Below, in pieces: positions 28,966 to 38,396 of a stretch of DNA of 64,000 nucleotides. The position numbers and the translations under genes were made by a program. The DNA lies in contig NZ_CP014213.1 of the NCBI RefSeq assembly GCF_003268005.1, forward strand, positions 682,001-746,000, read 5' to 3'. Source of the DNA: Methanosphaera sp. BMS (GTDB lineage: Archaea; Methanobacteriota; Methanobacteria; Methanobacteriales; Methanobacteriaceae). The notes under the pieces were generated by a model. The model had not been told where the DNA came from and made no database searches. It saw only the letters and a list, made by a program, of their open reading frames with translations. The stretch's first letter is position 1. Each line of letters opens with the position of its first letter.

Positions 28966-29779
28966 TGAATTCACCCCTTTAATAAAATTATGACTGGATA
29001 TTCACCATATTAAATAGTAATTGAATATCTATAATTATGTTTCTATAATTATAGTTATTTAAATCAATTAAATATAAAGATTTACATATGATTTCTTTTT
29101 TTAAGTCTTTCATACAAAGAATAATAATAATCAATATATATTTTCTCATTATAATTCAATTATAATTATCCAATTCATCATATTATGCAATTAATTAAAT
29201 AAAAATGAGTTTAGCTTTAAATATCCATTATAATTAAGATACAATTGTACCTAGGATTATTAAATATTTAAATAGTGTTTTATAGAATAAATGAAATTTA
29301 ATTAACAGATATAACAAGTGATTGGCGATTAGCTTAAGTGAATAATTAATTTAGTTATATTTAAAAAAATATTAATTCAGTTTAAATTTATTTAAAAACG
29401 ACCAAATCATTAATTATTCATCTCATACTTAAAGTTATATGACTTCCATTATATATAGTTAATTCTATGATTGTTTCTAATAACATAGTTATATTATTTT
29501 TTTCAAAAATAGTTACAATTTTATTAAATGAATTTAACAACTAAATAATTAATGTATTAGTTCCCGATTAAAATATAATTATTGATAAATCATTTTTTTA
29601 ATCAATGACTAATTCTACTCATTTTTATAAAAAATATTATAATTAAACACAGAAAAATCAAAAAAGCGTTTAAACTGATATAACCCTAAAACAATTTGTA
29701 ATAATAATTTATAATTTATATAGTATTAGAATTATACTCTAATTTGTAAAATAAAAAAGAATTATAGGAGTGAGTCAAA
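28966..29779. other. Long AT-rich region upstream of the MtaA gene
   Basis: About 810 bases with no ORF above noise and no recognisable RNA gene. It contains the promoter of the Asn/Gln-rich gene at its left end and the MtaA promoter at its right end. The length is notable for a compact archaeal genome and leaves room for regulatory sites or a small RNA, but nothing specific was identified. Confidence 0.5.
29715..29774 (+). promoter_or_regulatory. Promoter and ribosome binding site of the MtaA gene
   Basis: TTTATATAG at 29715-29723 fits an archaeal TATA box. Transcription would begin about 25 bases downstream, leaving a leader of about 40 bases. AGGAGTGA lies just before ATG 29780 as a strong ribosome binding site. 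Confidence 0.6.
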
Positions 29780-30808
29780 ATGACAATTAATTATAAAAAA
29801 AATCTAGAGGATGTGTTAAATGGTAAAGAAGTAGACATTACCCCCGTGATAACAGTTACCCAATCAGGTATACTAGATGCAATGGAACTGACAAATACCT
29901 CCTGGCCGGAGGCACATAAAAATCCGGAACAAATGGCAACACTTGGTGCTTCATTATATGAATTGGCCGGACTGGAAGATGCAAAAATACCATTCTGTCT
30001 AGCCGTTGAAGCAGAATCAATGGGATGTGAAGTCGACTTAGGTCAAGGGGCTAGAACCCCTGAAGTAGTAAAATCCCCATTTGATAATCCACGAGAAATA
30101 GAAATACCCGATGACTTTGAAGAAAGAGGAAGAATACCAGTAATATGTGAAGCCGTAGAAATATTACATGAAAGATATGACAACCTTCCGGTATGTGTAG
30201 GTATAACCGGACCATTTACGGTAGCAGGACATATGATAGGAGTAGAGGAAATATTGAAGATGATCAATACCGATTACTATGGGGTTGAAGCCGCAATAGA
30301 TGTAGCAGCAGAGGCCGTGATGGCATATATCAAAGTATTAAATGAAGTTAAACCAGACATAATATGTGTAGCAGATCCAACATCTTCAGGGGATTTATTA
30401 AGTCCTCTTGATTTCCAGCAATTATCACGTCCCGCACTTGAAGATATAGAAGAGAAAATGAAGTCACAAAATGTACTTCACATATGTGGACACGTAAAGA
30501 ACATGCTAAAAGACATGCTGTCATGTGGATACAATGGTATAAGCATTGAAGAAGCAGTGGATATGAGAGATGCACAGGCAGTAAAACATAGTCTTGGAGA
30601 CATATCACAGGTATGCGGTAATATATCTACCAGTAAGACATTATATAGGGGAACACCTGAAGAGGTAAGACAAGAAGTTCTACAGGCACTGGAAAAAGGT
30701 GTGGATGTAGTAGCACCAAGCTGTGGTATTGCAGCTGCAAGTCCACTAGCCAATATCCAAGCCATGGTCAATGCCAGAAACGAATATTTTGGAATTGAAG
30801 AACACTAA
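29780..30808 (+). CDS. mtaA: Methylcobamide:coenzyme M methyltransferase (MtaA type)
   Basis: A 342-residue protein of the uroporphyrinogen decarboxylase-like MtaA/MtbA family. It moves the methyl group from the methylated corrinoid protein (MtaC) to coenzyme M, giving methyl-CoM for methanogenesis. The zinc ligands are visible as HICGH (about 234-238, His-x-Cys) and the later Cys in APSCGIAAASPL (about 314). The family features ITGPFTVAGHMIG and CVADPTSSGDLLSP are also clear. MtaB and MtaC are not in the window, so this is a stand-alone gene. Methanol rather than methylamine use is inferred from the likely organism. A T-rich stretch right after the stop may terminate transcription. Confidence 0.9.
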   Translation: MTINYKKNLEDVLNGKEVDITPVITVTQSGILDAMELTNTSWPEAHKNPEQMATLGASLYELAGLEDAKIPFCLAVEAESMGCEVDLGQGARTPEVVKSPFDNPREIEIPDDFEERGRIPVICEAVEILHERYDNLPVCVGITGPFTVAGHMIGVEEILKMINTDYYGVEAAIDVAAEAVMAYIKVLNEVKPDIICVADPTSSGDLLSPLDFQQLSRPALEDIEEKMKSQNVLHICGHVKNMLKDMLSCGYNGISIEEAVDMRDAQAVKHSLGDISQVCGNISTSKTLYRGTPEEVRQEVLQALEKGVDVVAPSCGIAAASPLANIQAMVNARNEYFGIEEH

Positions 30809-30819
30809 ACCACCCCACC

Positions 30820-30833
30820 TTTTCTATTTTTTC
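30820..30833 (+). terminator. T-rich terminator after MtaA gene
   Basis: An interrupted T tract (TTTTCTATTTTTT) begins 12 bases after the MtaA stop and lies between two convergent genes; U-rich tracts end transcription in archaea. Confidence 0.5.
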
Positions 30834-30867
30834 TAAAAAAAAGAGTTAAAATTAGAATAAATCTATT

Positions 30868-31476
30868 TTAAATCATCATAGGTACCAAAATTGCATTTAA
30901 TACCGAATAAATAATGACAAATAACAACATTATAACAATAGATAATATTAAATCCTTAAGTGGCGCTTTAAGTCTATCTAGTGGATTTTTCTTTGAATTT
31001 GACACGTATGCTATGAATCTGACTTCCATCTTAGTAACCAGAAATGCTCCACACATGGCAAATACACTGCCAATCAAAGTAAATATTGACTGCGGAAGCA
31101 GAAGATTTATGTTATTCATATTCTGATTGAATAAAAATCCTATTGATACAGCATTTGCTACAAATGACAGCATGGCCATTACAGAAAATGTAAGTCCCAT
31201 AACAATCATTGACAGATAATATATTAGTGTATTAATAAAGGATGTAAGGAAGTTAGCACTGAATGTGCTTACATGCATGTTTGATAATATCATATTAGTC
31301 ATTGAATATTTACTGAATGCTGCATATGAATGTGTGTCTGTAAAACCGGAGTATACAGATAATATCAATACGATTACTGATACCAATAGAAATACCTTGT
31401 TTCTCTTGAAGTAATCCTTAAAATTGCCCTTGTTGAATATGTCCTTGACAAATTTTTTTATACTAAACACCTCCAT
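30868..31476 (-). CDS. SpoIIM/DUF95-family membrane protein
   Basis: A 202-residue membrane protein with about five helices (near 28-46, 80-100, 105-125, 133-155 and 175-200). The pattern NFLTSFINTLIYYLSMIVMG followed by a helix hairpin and a late basic segment (KKNPLDRLKAPLKDL) fits the stage II sporulation M family, common in non-sporulating archaea, where its job is unknown. The start at ATG 31476 has no ribosome binding site; instead GGAGGTG lies inside the first codons, so either a leaderless transcript or a slightly later non-standard start is possible. It converges with the MtaA gene. Confidence 0.8.
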   Translation of the reverse strand: MEVFSIKKFVKDIFNKGNFKDYFKRNKVFLLVSVIVLILSVYSGFTDTHSYAAFSKYSMTNMILSNMHVSTFSANFLTSFINTLIYYLSMIVMGLTFSVMAMLSFVANAVSIGFLFNQNMNNINLLLPQSIFTLIGSVFAMCGAFLVTKMEVRFIAYVSNSKKNPLDRLKAPLKDLILSIVIMLLFVIIYSVLNAILVPMMI

Positions 31477-31758
31477 AATTATACTTTGTATGAATCAATT
31501 AATAATATTTTCAAAGATTAAGAAAAAGATATCCCTTCACTCATTTGAAAAAAAAATTTATACATCCCATAGCTAAGCATCTTAAACTTAACAACTGTTA
31601 AAATCAGAAAATGATATGAAAATCTTATTTATTTAAGCGGTTATTGATTGATATAGCATCAATTAATTATCGTAGAAGATGTCCATTATTCATATACCTC
31701 AAAGTCAATTTTTATTAAATGTTAATTACATATATAGTATTAATAGTGAGGTATACAG

Positions 31759-33228
31759 ATGTCGAATTTATCAGATAACAATAATGAATACCAATGGAAA
31801 AGCAGATTTTCCTTTTTAATGGCTATGATTGGAGCCGCTGTTGGTCTTGGAAATATATGGCGATTCAGTTATGTTCTTTACTCCAATGGTGGAGGAGCAT
31901 TTCTGATACCGTACTTTGTGGCAATATTTATAATGGGTATTCCATTTTTGATTCTTGAATATGGTTTGGGTGCCAAGTTCAAGAATTCATTGTCAAATAT
32001 TCTAAAGAAGATAAGACCACAACTGGAAATACTTGGATGGATTACGGCTTTTCTTGTATTTCTGGTGCTGACTTACTATGTTGTTATAATGGCATGGGAT
32101 TTGATCTATCTGCTTATAAGCTTTACAAAAGGTTGGACAACAAATCCGGACATGTTTTTCAACACACATATTATAGTTGGAGCAAATAACCTGAATAACG
32201 TATTCACACCGGTTATAATTACATTGGCTGCCACGATATTCGTATGGCTACTGATATGGTACATATCCCATAAGGCCTTGGATAAGGGTATTAGTAAGGT
32301 AGTAAACATATTAATTCCACTACTGTTTATTATGATGGCAATTATAGTGTTCTATTCATTTACACTGCCCGGCATGGATATTGGTATAAAGGCACTTTTG
32401 AATCCTAATTGGAGTTTGCTGTTGGATATTAACATATGGCTTGCAGCATTTGGTCAGATAATTTTTTCACTGTCAATGGGTCAGGCTATAGCTGTAACCT
32501 ATGCAGGTTATCTTCCGGAGAATTCCAGATTGGTTGATAATGTATTGGTGGTTGTAGCTGCAAATTCCGGCTTCGAGCTATTTACTTCCCTTGGTGTATT
32601 TAGCATACTTGGATTCATGTCATTTACAAGTGGTTTACCTATTGAACAGATAGCTACCAGCGGTACGGGATTATTATTTGTGGTATTTCCGGAGATATTT
32701 AATGTAATGGGAGATATGGCTTATGTCATTGCACCAATATTCTTCCTGTGCGTATTCTTTGCGGGCGTTACATCAGCACTGGCATTTCTTGAGCCGATGT
32801 GTCTAGCAGTTTCAAGAAAGTTTAGAATAAGTCGTGCAAGAAGTGTGACACTGCTTTGTATCTTTGGATTTATATTATCCCTGGTATTTACCACTGCTTC
32901 AGGTAATTATGTCCTGACAATTGCCGACAGCTTTATAAATCAGTTTGGTATACTACTGGCAGTTATATTACAGGCCGTGATATTTGGATGGATTTATGGT
33001 GTAGATAAGCTAATTCCCGTTCTCAATGAACATTCCACTGTTAAGATTGGAAGAACATGGGTTACAGTAATCAAATATATCATGCCGGTATTTCTATCAA
33101 TCATGTGGATTATTGGAATCTTTGACTTGTTAAACAGTCAGAATAGTGTTGAGATTATCATCCAACTGTTGATAGCAGTTATTATCGTGGCCGTACCGTT
33201 TACGTTAACAAAACTAAAAGCCAGATAA
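31759..33228 (+). CDS. Sodium-dependent transporter, NSS/SNF family
   Basis: A 489-residue carrier with about 12 membrane helices. The first helix holds the sodium and substrate signature AAVGLGNIWRFSYVLYSNGG, diagnostic of neurotransmitter:sodium symporters (LeuT fold). Later segments PEIFNVMGDMAYVIAPIFF and FFAGVTSALAFLEPM also fit. Members import amino acids with Na+. Prokaryotic members usually have 11 or 12 helices, as here. GTGAGGTA precedes ATG 31759 and CATATATAG about 25 bases further upstream is a likely TATA box, so the leader is short. A T-rich run follows the stop. Confidence 0.93.
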   Translation: MSNLSDNNNEYQWKSRFSFLMAMIGAAVGLGNIWRFSYVLYSNGGGAFLIPYFVAIFIMGIPFLILEYGLGAKFKNSLSNILKKIRPQLEILGWITAFLVFLVLTYYVVIMAWDLIYLLISFTKGWTTNPDMFFNTHIIVGANNLNNVFTPVIITLAATIFVWLLIWYISHKALDKGISKVVNILIPLLFIMMAIIVFYSFTLPGMDIGIKALLNPNWSLLLDINIWLAAFGQIIFSLSMGQAIAVTYAGYLPENSRLVDNVLVVVAANSGFELFTSLGVFSILGFMSFTSGLPIEQIATSGTGLLFVVFPEIFNVMGDMAYVIAPIFFLCVFFAGVTSALAFLEPMCLAVSRKFRISRARSVTLLCIFGFILSLVFTTASGNYVLTIADSFINQFGILLAVILQAVIFGWIYGVDKLIPVLNEHSTVKIGRTWVTVIKYIMPVFLSIMWIIGIFDLLNSQNSVEIIIQLLIAVIIVAVPFTLTKLKAR

Positions 33229-33238
33229 AACCCTAACC

Positions 33239-33258
33239 TTTTTTTTTAATTTTTTTTG
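33239..33258 (+). terminator. Poly-T terminator after NSS transporter gene
   Basis: Two T runs separated by AA start about 10 bases after the transporter stop codon, fitting an archaeal U-tract terminator. Confidence 0.6.
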
Positions 33259-33361
33259 CTGTGAAATTTGCAAGTCATAGCAAATTACAATAATATTATT
33301 AATTGATTTATTTAAAAATAGTTTTTTGGATTGTGAAGAAGAATTAAATGGGATGAGTTGT

Positions 33362-33763
33362 TTATGTTGTGTCCCACTCTCTAAATAACCATCCTTCTTC
33401 TTCTTTTTTCTTAAGAATGAAGTGACTCTTTAGGTCCCATATAACCTGAGCACCCGAAAGTCTTGTCTTGATGTATATTTTCACGTCTATAGTAGCGTGA
33501 TCTCCGTCTACATTTATCTTTGGATTCTTTATGGTCGCTTCAACATAATGTAATACATCTTTTCTTATATCTCTCAGGAATTCTTGCTTTAATTCTTTTC
33601 TTCCTGAACCTCTTACAAGGATGAACTTATGATGCAGTAATTTGGACATGTTTTTTATGTCTTTTTTACAAATTGATCTTGTTAAGCATATTAGTTTATT
33701 CAGTACTTCTTTTTCTTCGCCTTCAAAGTTATCGTCAAATTTTAATTTAATAGTATCTCCCAT
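33362..33763 (-). CDS. NTF2-like (SnoaL/DUF4440-type) protein
   Basis: A 133-residue protein. An N-terminal helix pair with KDIKNMSKLLHHKFILVRGSG and the later strands ATIDVKIYIKTRLSG and WDLKSHFILKKKEEEGWLFRE fit the cone-shaped NTF2-like fold seen in DUF4440 proteins. Function is unknown; such folds bind small ligands or act as minor enzymes. GAGGAATTATA precedes the ATG. It lies 93 bases upstream of the hydroxyacyl-CoA dehydrogenase gene on the same strand. Confidence 0.65.
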   Translation of the reverse strand: MGDTIKLKFDDNFEGEEKEVLNKLICLTRSICKKDIKNMSKLLHHKFILVRGSGRKELKQEFLRDIRKDVLHYVEATIKNPKINVDGDHATIDVKIYIKTRLSGAQVIWDLKSHFILKKKEEEGWLFREWDTT

Positions 33764-33856
33764 TATAATTCCTCTTATATATTTTATTTGGAAATAGTGG
33801 AAAACAGGTAAAAGAGAGGGGGGTTTAAGGAAAATAAAAAAGGTTTAATTTTTTAT

Positions 33857-34795
33857 TTAATCGTATTTGTAGAAACCCTCTCCTGCATTTACTCCTGTTT
33901 TTCCAGCATCAATTTTTTCTTTTAGTTTAGCTGCAATTTTTGCATGAACTGATTCCGGATTGTTTACTTCAGGATTCATCATCACTATATTATATGCTGT
34001 AGTTAAACCTACTACATCCAGTATGGCAAATGGTCCTGCAGGTGCACCGGTAGCTAATTTCCATGTTAAGTCTATTGTTTCCGGATCTGCTACATCGGTT
34101 GCATATAATGCTTCTGCTGCACTTAAAAATGGTACTAGCATTGAATTTAATATGTAACCTGGCTGTTCTTTCTTAAGCCTTAGTGGCACCATGTTTATGT
34201 CTTGTGCAAACTGAGCTACTTCTTCGTAGTATTTTTCATCAGTTTGTGAATGTCCCATTACCTCTGCAGTGTTGTTTTTCCATATTTCATTTGCAAAGTG
34301 TAGTGCCAGGTATTTTTCTGGTCTTCCGGTGTACTTGGCAAATGTACTTGGCAGTAATGTAGAGGAGTTTGTGACCAATATTGTTTTTTCAGGCATGTAT
34401 TTTGCCAATTGTTCATAGAATGGTATCTTTTGTTGCGGATCTTCCGCTATTGCTTCAATTATTAAGTCAGCATCTTCTGCAGCTTCCTTGTAGCTTGTTG
34501 TCATGTCTATGTTTTCATATGCCTTGCATACGTTGGCTTTTAATTGGTCTATTTCTTCGTCAGATAATTTCTTTTTATCTGTGAATCCCCTACAATATGC
34601 CAATGGATTTGTTTTCATTGCTTCTAAGGTTTGTAGGTATATGTCATTTAGTCTATCGATTTTTGGCTGTGCTCTTTCTATTGAAGATTCACTTCTTAAC
34701 CAAATTTTCACGTTAAAACCGCAGAAAGCACTTTGGAATGCTATTTGACTTCCAAGCACTCCTCCGCCCGCTACGGTTACATTTTGTATTGACAT
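33857..34795 (-). CDS. 3-hydroxyacyl-CoA dehydrogenase family protein
   Basis: A 312-residue NAD-dependent dehydrogenase. The Rossmann motif VAGGGVLGSQIAFQSA opens the protein, with NAD-side residues ADLIIEAIAED. The catalytic region shows NSSTLLPS, ALHFAN (catalytic His) and QPGYILNSMLVPFLSAAEAL, and the C-terminal helical domain contains GAPAGPFAILDVVGL. These match 3-hydroxybutyryl-CoA/L-3-hydroxyacyl-CoA dehydrogenases. Methanogens lack beta-oxidation, so the natural substrate is unclear; transfer from gut bacteria is a fair guess. GAGGT precedes the ATG. Confidence 0.9.
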   Translation of the reverse strand: MSIQNVTVAGGGVLGSQIAFQSAFCGFNVKIWLRSESSIERAQPKIDRLNDIYLQTLEAMKTNPLAYCRGFTDKKKLSDEEIDQLKANVCKAYENIDMTTSYKEAAEDADLIIEAIAEDPQQKIPFYEQLAKYMPEKTILVTNSSTLLPSTFAKYTGRPEKYLALHFANEIWKNNTAEVMGHSQTDEKYYEEVAQFAQDINMVPLRLKKEQPGYILNSMLVPFLSAAEALYATDVADPETIDLTWKLATGAPAGPFAILDVVGLTTAYNIVMMNPEVNNPESVHAKIAAKLKEKIDAGKTGVNAGEGFYKYD

Positions 34796-35098
34796 GTTTA
34801 ATACCTCACATTATATTATATTTTGTATACTATAGTATATATCTTTTAGTATAAATAATTTATCACGATTGTTAATGATTAATAATGGAATTATTAAAAA
34901 TTAATAGAATAATAATAAACACTCAAAATGATAACACATATAATAAAACAATGTATATGAATATAAGAATATCATAACCAAAATCATAAAATGACGATAT
35001 TTATTGAAATTTAACAAAACTAACTCATAGCCATAAAAAAACATTAAAAAAATGCAAAGGTTTATATAATGAAAAAATATTTTGATGAAAAAATAGCA
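34796..35098. other. AT-rich gap upstream of the dehydrogenase gene
   Basis: About 300 bases holding the dehydrogenase promoter (TATA-like sequence near 34835-34850 on the minus strand) and the end of the GNAT gene. No gene was seen. Confidence 0.4.
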
Positions 35099-35605
35099 TC
35101 ATAACTTAATGATATATGAAACGGCTTTCCGGCCATCAAAATCAAATGTATAACTATAAACCCCACCATTATTGACAATAGTCTTGATTGAAGCAACATT
35201 ATCCATTTCAGCCGATAACTTAACCTTTTTCATCCCAAGATTTCTTGCCTCTATGAGTATCATGGAAAGCATCACTGTAGCATAACCTTTTTTCCTATCA
35301 TGGGGACGAACGCTGAATGCAATATGACCAAAATCTTTTAAAAAATCATTCAAACAATGCCTTAAACAGATGACTCCCACAATTCTTTCATCAACAATTG
35401 CCAGATAAGTGTCCGTTAAAACCCAATCAGCCGATACAGTGTCACAGGAGCTATTATTTGATACATATTCAATCCATTTATCTATGGAATCCATACTATC
35501 CAATAGTTCACCACCATTGATTACATCTTCACCGGCAGATAAAAAATCATCCCTAAACTCCTTAATATCATGAGCATATTCAAGTGCTGGCCTTAATAAT
35601 TTCAT
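35099..35605 (-). CDS. GNAT-family N-acetyltransferase
   Basis: A 168-residue protein from ATG 35605 (TAGGAC upstream); an upstream TTG at 35641 is less likely. It opens MKLLRPALEYAHDIKEF, typical of GNAT proteins with an acidic helix 1. The acetyl-CoA binding signature is SVRPHDRKKGYATVMLSMIL, followed by KVKLSAEMDNVASIKTIVNNGG, the usual strand-helix with the Asn that binds the cofactor. The substrate amine cannot be predicted. It is divergent from the hypothetical gene at 35712. Confidence 0.9.
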   Translation of the reverse strand: MKLLRPALEYAHDIKEFRDDFLSAGEDVINGGELLDSMDSIDKWIEYVSNNSSCDTVSADWVLTDTYLAIVDERIVGVICLRHCLNDFLKDFGHIAFSVRPHDRKKGYATVMLSMILIEARNLGMKKVKLSAEMDNVASIKTIVNNGGVYSYTFDFDGRKAVSYIIKL

Positions 35606-35711
35606 ATTTGTCCTAGAATTCATGACATTATTTAAGTACAAAAAGATATTAATAAATATCTATAGAAATAAGAAAACATAAGTTTACCCAGAAAAAATAG
35701 GATGTGTTATA

Positions 35712-36236
35712 ATGAATGACTATGACAATTCACTAAAGCAGATAACCCAAACATTAAAAAACATAAACGCCTCATTAAATGATATTGACTTAAACATGAA
35801 TGATGAAAACTTCTTTGACAAATCAATAAACATCTATGGCCTGATAAATTATACGAGAAATCAGTTTCTGCCAAAGACATCCTCCTTCATAACCGACAAC
35901 CATGCATTCAATGACATATTCTTCAACTATACCTCGGTTGAATCCATGATACTTGACCTATTTTTGATAATAGAATCAGATCTTATTAAAGCATTGGATA
36001 AAAACACAGGCCAACTTTTGGATTCTGAGAAGATAAATTCAATAATTGCATTTTCCCATAATCTGTTTGAACTTTTAAGCAGTATAATATACACCAGAAT
36101 AAATCTAAACAATAAAATTATAAGTGATGATGAATATGCAATTCTCAACAAAAAGTACAATCATGAGATATTCAACATGCAGAATAACTTCTATAAACTT
36201 GTATATGATGAAAAAATAGATTTCAGGGTAAAATAA
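35712..36236 (+). CDS. Hypothetical helical protein
   Basis: A 174-residue, largely helical, soluble protein rich in Asn, Ile and Asp with no signal peptide or membrane helix. The N-terminal 30 residues (LKQITQTLKNINASLNDID) have a coiled-coil rhythm. I do not recognise any family. It is divergent from the acetyltransferase and converges with the small membrane protein at 36258. Confidence 0.65.
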   Translation: MNDYDNSLKQITQTLKNINASLNDIDLNMNDENFFDKSINIYGLINYTRNQFLPKTSSFITDNHAFNDIFFNYTSVESMILDLFLIIESDLIKALDKNTGQLLDSEKINSIIAFSHNLFELLSSIIYTRINLNNKIISDDEYAILNKKYNHEIFNMQNNFYKLVYDEKIDFRVK

Positions 36237-36257
36237 AAAAAAGAAATATGGTTTTGT

Positions 36258-36485
36258 TTAAAAACCTGGCTTGAATCCAAAGACTTTCTGAGCCAATTTG
36301 AATGAAATCCTATTAACAAATAACGTTACGATGAAATATGCTACAACCCACCTAACAGGCCACCATAATAGACATACCTCAAATGGCATTCCATTAGGTA
36401 TAGCAAATATCAGGGGCATTATAAGACTCATCAACAGGCTAATGAAAAATGCTATTGGATTCCAAAATATCCTCTTATAATCCAC
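36258..36485 (-). CDS. Small DUF2798-like membrane protein
   Basis: A 75-residue protein with two membrane helices (about 10-30 and 40-60). The pattern AFFISLLMSLIMPLIF, then GMPFEVCLLWWPVRWVVAYF, then VNRISFKLAQKV fits the DUF2798 family of two-helix proteins, whose role is unknown. Confidence 0.65.
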   Translation of the reverse strand: MDYKRIFWNPIAFFISLLMSLIMPLIFAIPNGMPFEVCLLWWPVRWVVAYFIVTLFVNRISFKLAQKVFGFKPGF

Positions 36486-36580
36486 GTTTATCCTCCCATA
36501 AATATTACATTACTACTTAATTGAAGGATAGTATTTAAAACTTATGATTAAATCATTATCATCCTTATTGTTTACATGGA

Positions 36581-37429
36581 TTATATTAATTTACGGGCGA
36601 AGTTATCCTCATCCAATGGATATTCATTGACACTGGGTTTTTTTCCAACATCTTTTAGACGTGCATCAAGAAACTTCCTGCCGTCGTTACTGACGGCAAG
36701 TATCGGTACAGCTGTTCCATAATAGCATGGCTTTTTAATTTGGGCCAGATTAATTATCTCACGTGAAGCACATGCCGTTACTATATCAGCACATTCAAAG
36801 ACCATATTTGCTAATTCTTCTGTAATTGCCGTAGTATGTGCTACAAAGATATATACATTAACATCATCGGGTAGAGGATATTCTCTTATTTGCTTTATCA
36901 TTTCACATGGAATAATGGTGATGGCAATATTTTTATAACCCTTATCGATAGCCATTTTTAATCCTTTTAACTGATTTAACTCAGCCGTTTCAGGATCTAA
37001 TACATTATCCTCTCCTACCTGTTCTATTATCTCGGGTATTGGTGTTGTACTTAGCAGTCCTGATACTCTGCCACCTACTCCCTGGACAAGATCGGCTTCG
37101 TTCATTATCAGCGTACCTGTACCTTCACATGCACCGACTACACAGTCGATATTTCCAAGTTTGAGATTGCTTCTTAGTATCTCGGATATACCTACAGAGA
37201 GCATGTCACCCATTCTTAACTTTCTATCCTTGGTACACATTCCAAAGTCCTTTATACGATATTCAATGTTTTTTCTAATGTCATCCTTTGTTATATGTTC
37301 TATATTGTGATATTTTCCAAATATCGGACAGTAGTCAATCATTGGCTCATCAATGCTGACTACTTCACCATCCTTTATTACAATTCGGGCCTTGCCCAAT
37401 GCCTCTATTACATGTTTATCTTCACTCAT
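36581..37429 (-). CDS. Methanogenesis marker protein 8 (DUF2099)
   Basis: A 282-residue protein from ATG 37429 (GGTGAT upstream; the TTG just before is less likely). It opens HVIEALGKARIVIKDGEVV, then IDYCPIFGKYHNIEHIT and FGMCTKDRKLRMGDMLS, and contains GACEGTGTLIMNEADLVQGV and GGRVSGLLSTTPIPEIIEQV. This is the conserved pattern of methanogenesis marker 8, found almost only in methanogens. Conserved Cys residues (in DYCP, GMCT, GACE, IPCEM and TACAS) suggest metal or cluster binding. Its biochemical role is not established. It supports the methanogen assignment of the window. Confidence 0.88.
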   Translation of the reverse strand: MSEDKHVIEALGKARIVIKDGEVVSIDEPMIDYCPIFGKYHNIEHITKDDIRKNIEYRIKDFGMCTKDRKLRMGDMLSVGISEILRSNLKLGNIDCVVGACEGTGTLIMNEADLVQGVGGRVSGLLSTTPIPEIIEQVGEDNVLDPETAELNQLKGLKMAIDKGYKNIAITIIPCEMIKQIREYPLPDDVNVYIFVAHTTAITEELANMVFECADIVTACASREIINLAQIKKPCYYGTAVPILAVSNDGRKFLDARLKDVGKKPSVNEYPLDEDNFARKLI

Positions 37430-37531
37430 CAAATCACCATATTAATTATATATTATATGTCTGATATGATTTATATTTAAATGGATGATATTTAAGTTCT
37501 TAAAATGTGTAAAAAATAGAAAAAGTGGGAT

Positions 37532-38137
37532 TTATCGTGAGTATATTATACCCCTACCATTTGTTCCGTAATAATAGCCATAATGGCCTTTATTACTTTC
37601 TTTACTACTGCTTGCCCTTCTAGTATTGTCTTCTATGTCTTCTAGCGCATATTGATTCTGCTCCTGGTAATACTCATCACGGGCCGCTTCATAATCATCA
37701 AAGTATGATCTTTGGTCTTTGGTTAGACTCTTAGACTTAACGTCCAGTTTTGGTATCTCGGAGCCGTCCTTCTTAAACATTCCAAGTAGTATGCAATCAT
37801 ATGCACGACCATCTACAATTAAGCTATGTTTTACGTCTATATGATCATCAAGAGCAAATGAGTTTTGAGTAAACCATGCAAAAGTTCGTACATATTCCAC
37901 GGGGACATAATATGTCATATTATCTACTGTATTGTTTACATATGCTCCTCTTAATCCAGTATCTCCTTCATAGCTTGTTGAATTGTATCCATTGTATTCG
38001 AATATGAAGTCTGACGGATAAAAGTCGTACTTGGAGTCAAGTATCTTCTGTTCTTCGGCGGTAAATGCTGATACTGATGATAATGTTAATATAAATACAA
38101 ATATCATCATGAACGTTATGATTATTTTCCTATCCAT
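37532..38137 (-). CDS. Secreted protein of unknown function
   Basis: A protein of about 201 residues from ATG 38137 (GGTGG at good spacing). The N-terminus DRKIIITFMMIFVFILTLSS then VSAFTAEEQ is a signal peptide. The mature part (about 175 residues) is polar, contains N-glycosylation sequons (NST, NNT, NMT) and ends with a Tyr/Gly-rich tail (GHYGYYYGTNGRGIIYSR). No catalytic motif or family is recognised. It is probably external to the membrane. Confidence 0.7.
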   Translation of the reverse strand: MDRKIIITFMMIFVFILTLSSVSAFTAEEQKILDSKYDFYPSDFIFEYNGYNSTSYEGDTGLRGAYVNNTVDNMTYYVPVEYVRTFAWFTQNSFALDDHIDVKHSLIVDGRAYDCILLGMFKKDGSEIPKLDVKSKSLTKDQRSYFDDYEAARDEYYQEQNQYALEDIEDNTRRASSSKESNKGHYGYYYGTNGRGIIYSR

Positions 38138-38396
38138 TGATTGTTCCACCATTAATTTTTTTTGAGTTTATAATATTTAGTATATCATTCAATTATATAA
38201 TCTTATTGATTATCTTTTTATTTGCGTTGATGGATGCATACTTTTGGAAATGCTAAACTTGGTTATTTGCTAATTAGCCATAATCATATCATTATAAAAT
38301 ATGATAAAATATGGAAATATTTAATAAGAAATAATTATAAACTATTGATTAATATAATAAAAATTATTATAGATTAATTTTATGGAGAGATAAAAT

